Part shown: positions 14,252-24,492 of the stretch, one piece after another
How positions within the stretch are numbered: the stretch's first letter is position 1
How the letters are laid out: every line of letters starts with the position of its first letter
Source of the DNA: Tremella fuciformis
Taxonomy: Eukaryota > Basidiomycota > Tremellomycetes > Tremellales > Tremellaceae
Direction: 5' to 3'
Assembly (NCBI GenBank): GCA_032768795.1
Contig: CP136494.1
Span: 1,612,001-1,676,000, forward strand
Length of the DNA: 64,000 nucleotides
Program-made: the position numbers and the translations under genes
Notes under the pieces: model-generated
Seen by the model: the letters and a program-made list of their open reading frames with translations, nothing else
What the model was told of the DNA's origin: nothing
The model's database searches: none

Positions 14252-15272
14252 TCACGCGTCTTTGACGGCAGCGTCCATCTCCTCCTTGAGCCTCCGGCGC
14301 TCAAGAGCAATTGGATCTTCCGAATCCTGCAGCTGCTCCTCCTCGATCCACTTGTATACAGTCTGCGGATACTTGACCTTTGCAGCAGCGGCGTGGTCGG
14401 CGAACCAGAAGACGAGTCCGGGACTAAGGGTCAGCTCGGAGATCCTCGGAGAACCTAGGTGACTCACGAGCTTGGCCTGACGCGGGAACAAGGAAGTCCA
14501 TCCTCTGGTCGGTCCAAGATCTGTGACAGCATATCTTGCTTGCCCTCTCCGGAGCAGACAAAAGCACATCGGAAGGCATGGTTGAGGACGGGGAAGCTTG
14601 CCCGTCAACGTACATTCCATCTCAGCTTCACGGTATCACTCACGTAAAGGTAATACGCCTCTTTGGCGGTTTTGGACTGTCCTCGACCTCGGCGATCCAA
14701 CGGCTCGACTCGGTCAACAGCGCGTGTCCGGGGAACAGAGAGCAGGTGTGACCGTCTGGACCCATACCAAGCAGGATGAGATCGAAAGTGGGATATCTTG
14801 CCGCATTGGCGCCCGCAAAGGTCTTTACGAGCTGCTGTTCGTACTCGTCGGCAATCTCGACAGCCTCGTTCTCCGCCTCGTCCTTGTCTTTCGGCCCAAC
14901 GGTCGGGTCCGCTTTCGTCTCGGCGGTGAACAATTCGGTGTTGATAGTGTGGATCTGTTCCCGCGAGATTGGAACATGGTTCAAGAACGCCTTGGCACAG
15001 GCGTCATAGTTTGAATCGGGGTGGTCGAGGGGCACAATGCGCTCATCGGCGAAGAAGACCTGCCACTTGTCCCAGTGGACGCCCTCGAGACCGACGAGGG
15101 GTTTCAGGTTGTTGGGGAGTGATCCGCCCGAGAGAGCGATGGTGAAGCTGCCTCGTTTGTTAATGGCGTCTGTCTGAGCTTTGAGGATAAAGTTGGCCAG
15201 CGATCCTTGCAGCTCGGTGGTGTCCTTGAAGGTGTAGAGGACGGGTGGAGCTGCCGGACCCGAGGACGGCAT
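14252..15272 (-). CDS. SOL: 6-phosphogluconolactonase
   Basis: This enzyme hydrolyses 6-phosphoglucono-1,5-lactone to 6-phosphogluconate, the second step of the oxidative pentose phosphate pathway, in the cytosol. The start [15 protein letters not shown] is at 15272. The family motifs appear in order: [11 protein letters not shown] (sugar phosphate loop), [35 protein letters not shown] and, after an intron near 14600-14645, the second exon with CSG, a [10 protein letters not shown] segment and the end [12 protein letters not shown]. Total length of roughly 270-290 residues is normal for the eukaryotic enzyme. A second short intron near 14425-14470 separates the CSG region from GLVFWFADH. Confidence 0.9.
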
Positions 15273-15739
15273 GATGAAGACAGTCTATCTGTGTATCGGT
15301 CGACAAGGGGCGGGTGCAAAAGTGGCGAATGGTGGCGATGTGATGTCCCAGGAAAGCGCGTTGGGTTGGTCTGATGACTGAGACTGGGATTGGGCAGTTG
15401 GACTTGCGTGGAAGAGAAGATGAGAAGAAGATGTGAAAGTGAGACGTGTTCTGATGTGAGAAGCTCGAGCCCGACCAACGGTTCTCGGCGTGATGTCATG
15501 CGTCGACCCGCCGACGCTACCGCCGCCTCCTTCCAGCAAATTCAAAACGCCAGACATGCATTAGTAACCATTAGCAGAATAACCCGGGCCCAAGCTAATT
15601 AGCCAAGGTTAGTAAGAAGCGAACTTGGTGCCACGGCATGCTTTCCCCAAACTCCGACGAAAACTCCGATGGCTCGAACTGAACACCTCCTATAGAGTGT
15701 CGAAAGTCTTTTCATCCTTCAAGGCTCCATATCGACAAA
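15273..15739. promoter_or_regulatory. Divergent upstream region, SOL / uL1
   Basis: This 467-bp gap lies between two divergent starts. Near 15560-15610 it carries AT-rich sequence with repeated ATTAG words (GCATTAGTAACCATTAGC, GCTAATTAGCC) that contrast with the GC-rich surroundings. These are plausible control sites for the ribosomal protein gene, but I cannot name a factor. Confidence 0.35.
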
Positions 15740-16605
15740 ATGTCCAAGCTTCAAGCATCAAGCGTGCGATCTTCCATCAAGACTGTCCTCGCGCAGTCCG
15801 GCGAGACCACCTACAAGGAGGCCGGTGGCAAAAAGAGGAACTTCGTGGAGACCATCGAGCTCCAGGTCGGCCTCAAGAACTACGACCCCCAAAGGGACAA
15901 GCGTTTCGTTAGTCTCATCACAGCATGGGTCGGAAGGCAATGCTGATGAGCAGTCTGGTACCGTCAAGCTTCCCCATGTCCCTCGCCCTCGTATGTCTCT
16001 CTGCATCTTGGCCGATGCCTTGGACGTCGACCGGTGAGCTTGTACTCACCTCAACATGAGACCAGCTGACATCCAGTGCCAAGCAGCTCGACGAGGAGCT
16101 CCCCTTCATGACCGTCGAGGACTTGAAGAAGCTCAACAAGAACAAGAAGCTCGTCAAGAAGCTCGCCCAGAAGTACGATGCTTTCCTCGCATCCGAGGCT
16201 TTGATCAAGCAGATCCCTCGGTGAGTCTCGCGAGGCACAGGAGAAACAGGGCAGCAAGTCTGACCGCCAGTTTGCTCGGCCCCGGTCTTTCCAAGGCTGG
16301 CAAGTTCCCCACCCCGGTTTCGCACGCCGAAGACCTCGCCCGCAAGGTCAACGAGGTCCGCTCGACCATCAAGTTCCAGCTTAAGAAGGTTCTGTGCCTC
16401 GGTGTCGCCATTGGCCACGTCAACATGGAGGAGGACCAGGTCATGTCCAACGCCATGATGTCGATCAACTTCCTCATCTCTCTGTTGAAGAAGCAGGCGA
16501 GTCGTGTTTCCGGGATTTATTCAAACGAGCTGACTTGGGCAGTGGCAGAATGTCGCTTCGCTCCACATCAAGTCCACCATGGGCAAGCCTCAGCGCTTGT
16601 TCTAA
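15740..16605 (+). CDS. RPL10A: Ribosomal protein uL1 (L10a)
   Basis: This large-subunit protein forms the L1 stalk, which helps move deacylated tRNA out of the E site. The joined exons begin [20 protein letters not shown] and continue [74 protein letters not shown] and the end [18 protein letters not shown], about 217 residues, the normal size. Four short introns are visible: after KRF (about 15907-15955), after ADALDVDR, after IKQIPR (about 16220) and after SLLKKQ (about 16496). Intron richness in a ribosomal protein gene is usual in basidiomycetes. Confidence 0.95.
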
Positions 16606-17289
16606 GTGGTCACTCTTGTGAATGCGAGCCGAGGGAAACGGATTGGGACGAGTGGGAGGAGAAGATACAACGAGTCGACACGGATCGTCATAACATGGAG
16701 CCGTCGCACGCTTACACCCAGGCTCCTGCCCTTGATTGGGTGCTGGAGCTGAGGGGAGCCGTTTCGTTTGACTTGGATGCATCTATTCTTCCTCCTTCTG
16801 TGCACTCTATGTACTTTCGGATCCGCTTGTAAGGGATCGACGGAGATGGATGCGTCGGGACCTGAAAGTGACTGGATTCAAGGCACGGGCCGAGCCGGGG
16901 CTCGCCAAGTCGATTTCACCACCACCAAAAGAAAGACGGGCTCGGGACTTTTGAATGGACGGGCTGCGGTGCAGTCGAGTCAACTTTACGACTCGTTCGA
17001 GTCGACCTTGTTGATAAGCCTGGCGTCCTGCTGGCTACGCAGAAGACAGCACGAGCTCAGAGGCGACAGGCGGACCGCAGAGGAGACAGGGATCGCTCAT
17101 CGCATCGCATGGGACGTCATACGACCGTACGAGAGTCGCATGGCCGGATGCCCACTCGAGTCGACTCTAGCTCGCCACGTCAACTCGCCAAGAAGCGCCA
17201 ATTAGACATATACGCTGCTTGTTAGCTAAGACGTCCCTTCGTCGAGATGTCATTGCGCACTCGCCGATCACCGTCGGCGTGACGTGACA
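16606..17289. other. Intergenic, upstream of the arrestin-like gene
   Basis: These 684 bases follow the uL1 stop and precede the arrestin-like start. A plus-strand frame of 145 codons (16768-17205) is open but has no recognisable features. Several GAGTCGAC/GACTCG words cluster at 16970-17005 and 17155-17165. This is probably 3' UTR and promoter. Confidence 0.35.
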
Positions 17290-19721
17290 ATGTCGGCTCC
17301 GACGTCCACCGGTGGGAGAGGCCGCTCTGCCACGTCGCCATCCTCGTCCCCTTCCTCGTCCCCCGAGACACTGCTCTCCCCTCCACTCTCGCAGTACTCG
17401 CCACGGGCGTCGAGTCCCCTGTCCGGCTCCGCAGGGCCAGTCCACCCCGTGTCGCTTTTGAGCCAGAGCCAGAGCCGAGCTCATGGTCGACCTGGTACGC
17501 CTCCCAGACCCCCGCTCGGCACTCGCCAGGCATCGGACAATGGCCATCTGTCCCCGCCTTTGCCGGGCGCTCAACGCCGAGCTTCGTCCCCGGCTCCGTC
17601 CTTCGACTCGCGCATAGAGCCCAGGCGCGCGTCATCGCCTGCCCCTCCCAGCTACGCGCGCAGCTCGCTCGATAGGTCGCCAAATGTCAACCCGCTGGTC
17701 CTGGACGATAGGCCCCGCGTGCCCCCGCCTATCTACCTGCGAAGCTCGAGCCCACAGCCGTTGTCCACCAAAGGCAGCCTCAAGATTCATGTGCCTGCTT
17801 GGTACGAATCAGCCTCTTGCACAAGTCCGTTTCCGAGCTGACTTGAAGGGGCGTCGTACTTGTCCGTCCTCCCCGGCAACTTGAGCTGCACCCGCTTGAA
17901 AGTGGCGCTCGCGAGCCTCCTTCGGATGACACGGTCCTCAGTGGTGCCCTTGAGGTGATCATGAAAGAGCGGCGCCGCTGCCAAGCCATCTCCGTCGGCG
18001 TCCAAGGGGTATGTCGACTCCATCTCGGTGCTCGCGGCTGGGAAGAGGACGGTATCTTCGAGCGAGGGGTAGAGGTTCTCGGAGGCGACTCGGAGGGCAT
18101 ATGGCTCGAGAAGGGCAGCCAGTCCTTCTCGTTCTCCATTCTCCTGCCCGCCACATTGGCTACCCACGACTATCACCAATTCTGCCGGCTGTCGTACATC
18201 CTGACCGCACGCGTAGAAGGCATGGCCTCCACTTCTGTTCTCGCCTCATTCGGCAAAGGCAAAGACTCTTCTGGTATCAGCGACGACATCGAGTTCAAGC
18301 GCGATTTCGAGACGGTCATCGCACGATCCGACAAGCTCGCCCAGGACCTCGCTCTGGCGCACACCCGTTCGCGAGACTCGTTTGGGTCGCCCCGCGGTGT
18401 CCACTCGCCACTTGCAGATGTGACATCCCTCGGCTCAGGAGGCCCAGACGGTCCGGACGACTCGGCCATTGCCATCGGCGAAGGGTCTCCGTCTCTCATG
18501 GGACTGTACCACCGACGGCAGTCCTCGGACATACAGAGTATACCTCACCTTTCCCTCGGACCCAAGGCGGATGACGCGCGCAGCATCAAGTCGTACAGGA
18601 GCACAGCGAGCGATCTTAAAGCTGAGAGGGCCGGCTGGCTGAAGGGCGACTTGGTCGCTTCGCGAAGTCTGATAGTTCATGCTAATCCGTCTCCCGGTGG
18701 CGGTGTATACCAACTGGACATCCGGAAAGAGGGATTCGTGGATGGCATCGGTATGTGGAAATTCACTGCCACGGCGGAACAGGTGTGTTTCCTTCTCAAC
18801 TCGATGCTCACGCGGCCTTCAAACGCTGATACGGGCAGTTCTGCATCGGTGCTGTCTGCCTTGTCTCGTTGCACATCCCATGCCCTTCCCCTAAAACCAC
18901 AATCTTCCTCCTCCGCCTCATGATTCAACAGACCTACAGCGTCATATCCCCGCGCACGCCCAACGACAAGGCGATCGTGCCAGAAGCCCCCAAGTCGCAC
19001 ATCCTATACCAAGTTGGCCGCGCCCACAAATCTGGGGAGCGATTCCCGGCTCACAACGTGGAAAGCTTGTGGAGGGGAGGCGACGCTCATGGGCCTCGCG
19101 GACCTTCCAAAGCCCGGTCTGGATCCAGCAGCAAAGGCCCAAGCACGGGAGGATTTCCCGGTACAGGGACGAGTACAAACAGTGTAGACGAAACAGGCTG
19201 GAAGACTCGTGCTGTGGCTCGCATTCCCAATCACGACAAGATTCGACCCTCCACTAATGACGGGTGAGTCGCCGTTGTTCCGCCAAGGTGAGATGTGGGT
19301 AGCAAGCTGACTTCACAGAACCATCACGCCTATCCGTGTCAAGCACGATGTCCTGATTCAAGTCTTCTACTCGGTCGACGGCGAGCTGGTTACCGGCAAG
19401 CCTGTCCAAGGTCCAGGTGAACTGCGCATGATGCAGGTCAGAGTCAACATCACAATCCCTTCTTGCACCTGCACGACCGCGGCGCTCAACCTTCCCGACT
19501 ACCAGACCGCCGATGCGGAGTCTGGGCGCAATATCGACGAGGTCCTCAACTCGCCCCCGGGCAAACACTCTTGTATGTGCGGCTACACATTTGCCGAGTT
19601 GGGCGAAGCGGCCATGCGGCGAATGCAGAGCGAAGTGAGGGAGGACCAGGAGGCGGGCACCAGGGAGGCTTCAAGCAGCAGCGCCAGTCAGTCAGTCAAG
19701 GAGGCCGAGGCGAGGGCATGA
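17290..19721 (+). CDS. Arrestin-like protein (alpha-arrestin type)
   Basis: The first 160 or so residues are Ser/Pro-rich and disordered (MSAPTSTGGRGRS onward). The arrestin-like fold starts at LKIHVPAW, continues across an intron to GVVLVRPPRQLELHP and includes LSGALEVIMKERRRCQAISV and GSQSFSFSILLPATLATHDY. Later come YILTARVEG and, after further short introns, TPIRVKHDVLIQVFYSVDGE and MMQVRVNITIPSCTCTTAAL, the C-terminal beta-sandwich half. A long Ser-rich insertion (about residues 260-420) separates the halves. Alpha-arrestins in fungi link membrane transporters to Rsp5-type ubiquitin ligases. The visible LPDYQTADAE and PPSYA could serve as PY-like contacts (PPSY is a good match). The role here is inferred from the family. 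Confidence 0.7.
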
Positions 19722-19902
19722 GTGGCACAAAGCCAGGACCTTGCTGGTGGAGTAGAGTGAGTCGTTTGTTGTCCTGTAACATCAGTCCCCCTAGAATCCG
19801 TAGAAGCTGGTTTGTCACTCCAGCCAACATCCTCATCTATCTTCCCGGTCCCGCAGAATCTAGAGGTCATCCAGAATATAGTCACAATGCATGTCGTGTT
19901 CA

Positions 19903-20475
19903 TTATGCTTTCGGCTGCGACCCCGTCCGTGCCTTTGCGACTGGCTCCCAAGCTTGGATTTTCGGTGTCACAGTCGAGTACGTCTTGAAGGCTCCCCTTG
20001 TCCCTGTCAAGTTCTCCTTGAAGGGCTAGCGGTCAGTGACCGCCTTCCACCTCCACGATGTCAAGAACGCTCACCGCAAGCCAGGGCGGCCGACTGGCAT
20101 TGACGACAGGGTCCTCGGTGGGCGGAAGATGTCTGATGCCGTGCAGCCACGAATGCCATTCTGGTGTTGCCTGCGAGGCGTTGAAGTCGTCCTGCGCATA
20201 CTCGATCCATCGTCCCCGGCCTGCGTCTCAGCCAATATGCCCCTCAATCTTTCTGAATACCCACCAGGTACTTCCTCCTCTGGCACCAGGTTCTCGTAGT
20301 ACTTGTTGCCCATGGCGTCTGTCCCGACCAGCCGGCCCTTCTTTGCGTCTCCAATATACCTGCAAGTCAGAATCCGTTCGAGACCCGCCGAGCGATGCAA
20401 TACTCACGTCATATCCCGGAACCACTGGCGCAGGCCGACCGCCCGGACGTTCTTGATTGTTCTTATGAGGGACAT
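19903..20475 (-). CDS. NDUFA12: NADH:ubiquinone oxidoreductase subunit NDUFA12
   Basis: This is an accessory subunit of mitochondrial complex I (B17.2, Neurospora 13.4 kDa subunit). Exon 1 reads MSLIRTIKNVRAVGLRQWFR, then YIGDAKKGRLVGTDAMGNKY with YENLVPEEEVPG. The next exon gives GRDRWIEYAQDDFNASQATP followed by EWHSWLHGIRHLPPTEDP, the family signature. A final exon after a GTGAGC...GCTAG intron reads PFKENLTGTRGAFKTYSTVT and ends PKIQAWEP...GSQPKA with its stop at 19903. The reconstructed length of about 150 residues is right for the family. It also indicates that the organism keeps complex I. Confidence 0.9.
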
Positions 20476-20880
20476 GGCGATCGCTACCAGATGACGGATG
20501 GCGACGAAAGCAGAGCAAAAGCAAACCCGCGATTGGCCCAGGTGCTCTGACGGGCCTAAACAAACCACAGAGGGAATAGGCCCGCTGACCGCCACCGGTC
20601 TAGCCCCGACCCGGGACTCGGCAACTCGCTATCTCACTGCTCCGTCCCTCTCCATCCGCCTTCTGCCTGCTGACAGACGACACGCGTTCAATCATCCCAT
20701 CTCGACATTGTCTTCTCAACATCAATACCTGTGCCACCCATCCCCACGTCTCAGCACATAGCATCCCTGGCACCTTGCCCCCCGCCATAGTGTTCTGTAG
20801 TCGCAGCCACCGAGGGTGGTAAACCGATCGCGCGTTTGCCACCGTTCCCACCCGCCGCAGACCCAGACCGGCCTTTCGCC
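20476..20880. promoter_or_regulatory. Divergent upstream region, NDUFA12 / NBR1-like
   Basis: This 405-bp gap lies between the two divergent starts and should hold both promoters. The plus-strand side near 20690-20760 is pyrimidine-rich. No particular site is identified. Confidence 0.35.
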
Positions 20881-23800
20881 ATGGTCTTCGTCATCAAGGC
20901 CACGCTTAAGGATGAGACGCGGAGGGTCACATTCGAGAGCAGCAAGTTCCCGCCCTTCTCCGAAGTGCAGCATCGTGTGCGTGCACCTACCTGTCTCATA
21001 CTCTGTTTCCCCTTTCCGCCTGACTTCGGTCACGCGGCCGACCGTGATAGCGGCACCCCGTCTGTCCACCTGCTGACTAGCAGCTGAGAGCGAGCTTCAA
21101 TCTTCCCTCGACGGCGCACACGTTCTGGGTCAACGTGCTGTTTTACCCCGACGACGCCCAGGATGCCCGTATCATGTTCAAGCGACATGTGTGTGACGCC
21201 GTGGAGTGAGTGAGACATCTCTCCATTTGCCGCTTGACTCCACCTTACCCTACGACCGTAAGGACAATGCCCGTCGCCCCAAAAGTCATCGAGGCCGATC
21301 TAGACCCATCTTTTAGTCTCTCTCCTACCTTCTTTCCATTCTGGAACTAGGCTTTCTTTCCGATTGCTCCCCCTCACCTCCTTTGTTCCAACTCTGATCC
21401 ACAGGTATGAGACTGCGCAGTCCCCATTCCTTCACGGTAACTTCGCTGCACCAGCTCTTGTATTCACCATTCTCCTCTCCTCTGATCCGCGTCTCGACAA
21501 CATCCACGGATTCCATCGTGCAAACCACCTCATCCAGTCGGCGGGCGACCTTGCCATCCACATAAGCGGACTGGAGGAGGGCCTTGCCAAGAGCGTCTCC
21601 CTCCTAACCGCCCTTGAGGCCAAGCTGCAATCGAGCGAAGACTCCCACGACCGCATGGCGGTAAGTTTCTGGGGCAACAGGGTCGAAGAGAAGCGCGAAC
21701 ACACGCGTAAACTGCAGGACCAACTGGAGCGCTGCACCAAGGAGTTTGACCACATGAACCACGAACTTGACGGCGGGATGTTCTTCGGCTCCGAATCTCT
21801 TCGCCGCTATGCCGAAGACGAGGGCAAAGAAGAGCAGTCTCGCACTCATCAGACGCTCGATGAGCTCGCCGCTTGGACCGCAGGCAACGACGATGATGTC
21901 GAGAATCTGTTCCCCGATCTCGAGACACTTCTGCGGGCCCCACCTCCCCCAGTGCAGCCTCCAATGTCGTGGAACAGTGCCTCCACCCCACGAAATGACA
22001 ATCACGGCTTCCGCACCCTGATCGACCGCGTCAGCGACGTGATGCAGCATCCCGAAACCGCTCGATCTCTCGTCCCCACTCAGGAAATCAAGACAATCCT
22101 GGACAACTTCCTGAAGAACCTGTCCGAGCAGCTCGCCAACACCTTTGACGGGGCGGCTGCGCCTCATGCGCGTGATGGTCCCGTTTCTGGAGCTTATCAA
22201 ACCTCGACTCAGGTGCAAGCCGATAGCCCAGAATTGTCGCAGGCCCAAGTTCAGACCGATGAGTCGGCCAAGCCTGCCGGCAAGCTTGGAAAGGGTGGCT
22301 TCCGTCACAAGCACATCTCGTGCGATGGCTGCCTGACTGGCATCCGTGGCATGCGCTACAAGTGCGAGCAGTGTCCCGACTATGATCTCTGTGGCTCATG
22401 CCTACCGCTGCTCAGCACCTCGGAGTTGCATCCTGTCACCCATACTTTCCGAGCGATGCTACACCACGGTCTCGAACAGAGGATCAAGCTCCCTTCCGAC
22501 GCACAAGCTTCGGACGTGCCAGTTCGTCATCCCGCAAGTTGCGATTTGTGCTCGCAGCACATCCTTGGCGTCAGGTGGAAATGCTTGAACTGCCCTGATT
22601 GGGACTGCTGCGCGTCATGTGCTCCTACCATCGCTGAGACCCATCCGAACCATTCGTTTGTCAAGATTCACGCCACCAACGACTATGTTGATCGGTCGGA
22701 CGATCCTGCCAAACAGGCAGTCCACTCAGGAACTGTATGCGATGGGTGTGACAAGACGATCAGAGGCACCCGTTACAAGTGCATGCACCCGACGTGTCCC
22801 GACTACGACCTGTGCGAGTTGTGCGAATCGGCTCCGTTCCCGGTTCACCCCGCCGATCATCCGATGCTCAAGACCAAGACGCCTCTGCGTGTCGAGTTCG
22901 AGTCGACCCTCGAACTGCCCGGCCGAGGAATCCGATCATCCATTGCGAATCCGCTCGCTGCTGGTCGTCACGCTTGCCATCGGGGCCCAAGGACTTTCCC
23001 GAGGCTGAGCCGCGCTCCATGGCGCCAGATGCACGCCAGGGAGCACGTAACATATGCCCCGGCTGTCAAGCCTGAGGAAGATGATCAGCCCGTGTTCCCG
23101 GGCAGCTACGTCCAGCACGTCAGATCCGAGATCAAGCCTGTCGCCAATCCATTCGAGGATCTCCTTACGCCTCTCATCCCGGACAGCGCCTCCGTGAAGA
23201 CAGAGCCTCCGGTGTACGCCGACGCCAGATTGGCCGAGGAAGTTGCTCCTATCGACGACGTCAGGCAAAAGGAAGCTGTGGAGCAGGAGCAGGTCAAAGA
23301 GCCTGTTTCCCCGCTCGACATTTTCTCCTGGGCCCGACACACGACCATGCCTCCTGGTACCATTTTGCCTCCTGGTGCCGTGTTCACCAAGTCTTGGAAG
23401 GTCAAGCACTTTGCTTCGGGCGCAGACTTTGACTTCGACTCTGTCCGCCTTGTTCACCAGACCAAGCCTTTGCTCGGCCCCGCCGTCGAGAAGCTGATTG
23501 TCGTCGCAAAGGACGATATCAAAGAAGGCGAGGAGGTCCTCTTCCACATCGAGGGGCTCAAGGTCCCCGACGAGCCTGGTAGGGAGATCGTCGAAGAGTG
23601 GCGCTTCGAGGACGCGGATGGCAACACCTATGGGCAGCCTCTTCGTGTCAGGTCAGCCGTGTCTCATATTCTCGCGAGCGATGCTGACCGATAGGATCAC
23701 TGTCGAACAGGACAAGTCTTGCCCACCCTCTATGAACTCGTCTTCGGTCATCATGCCCTCCGGTGTCTCGACTCCCGCCCTCCGAACACCGCAGCTTGCC

Positions 23801-24160
23801 CCGATGCTCCCGTGTCAGATGCCATCTCTGGCTGATCTGCGCCGTGTCGCCGAGGAGCAACGCCAGATCCGTGACTCGCCTGCACCAGTGGACCCTGCTG
23901 TGTTCGATCCCGACCTTCACGTCGAACTGAACCCGGCCGCGGTCGAGGATGCCGAAGAGGAGGAGTATCACATGGCCGACGACGATGATGACGCCTCAGT
24001 CATTTCCGCTGGTGCTCACTCGCTCCGATCGTCAGTTTCATCATTCTTTGACATCGAGGACGCTCCCACGATCACCACTCCCAGCGTCTCCGCGAGCTTG
24101 AACGAGGACGAGTTTGACTTTGTGGACGAGACCGACGACGAGACGGCTGACGAGCTGTGA
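20881..24160 (+). CDS. NBR1-like selective autophagy receptor
   Basis: Domain order fits NBR1. A divergent PB1-like N-terminus (MVFVIKATLKDETRRVTFES, then FWVNVLFYPDDAQDARIMF) is followed by a coiled-coil-prone stretch. Three ZZ zinc fingers follow: CDGCLTGIRGMRYKCEQC (about 22321), CDLCSQHILGVRWKCLNC (about 22540) and CDGCDKTIRGTRYKCMHP (about 22738). Next is the FW/Ig-like NBR1 domain (LPPGAVFTKSWKVKHFASG, then VLFHIEGLKVPDEPGREIVE, EEWRFEDADGNTYGQPL). The acidic tail holds DEFDFVDETDD, which has the shape of an Atg8-binding LIR motif (FxxV with flanking acids). No UBA domain is visible. Receptors of this type bring cargo to autophagosomes. Introns lie near 20977-21082, 21205-21404 (two) and 23652-23694. 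Confidence 0.82.
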
Positions 24161-24492
24161 GTCAACGGGATGTGGACTCCGCTTCTTCCTCGATCCGTTG
24201 TGCCTTTCCATTCCATATGACTGACTGCCCGTTGTTTTCACTCTACATATATCGTTTTCTGCTCCTCCGATGTTCGTTGTAGATTCAGCCTGCACATCTC
24301 ATGTATTCCGTGAGCCGAGACCATGCATACCCAGTGCCCATCAATATCTATGTCTGAGCTCACAGAAGTCGTGGTGCCTGAAAGCTCAACCGACCGCGAG
24401 CTCGACGCGACCAAAGTCAAAAGAGCTTGCCCAAGTTTCCCGTTTCATCAACCAATTCTACTACATCTGGCGGTCTTCAACGGTGGCGCCGG
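24161..24492. other. Intergenic and possible 5' end of APC1
   Basis: This 332-bp stretch separates the NBR1-like stop from the first in-frame ATG of APC1. ATGs at 24323 and 24350 open a different frame (MSELTEVVVPESSTDRELD). They could be a first exon joined at an unusual GTCAAA donor (24416) to an acceptor at 24537, because the phases agree. I could not decide between the two. Confidence 0.3.

Noticed and set aside
16768..17205. 145-codon plus-strand frame between the uL1 and arrestin-like genes
   Set aside because: It has no domain, no splice-supported extension and biased composition. It is more likely promoter and UTR sequence.
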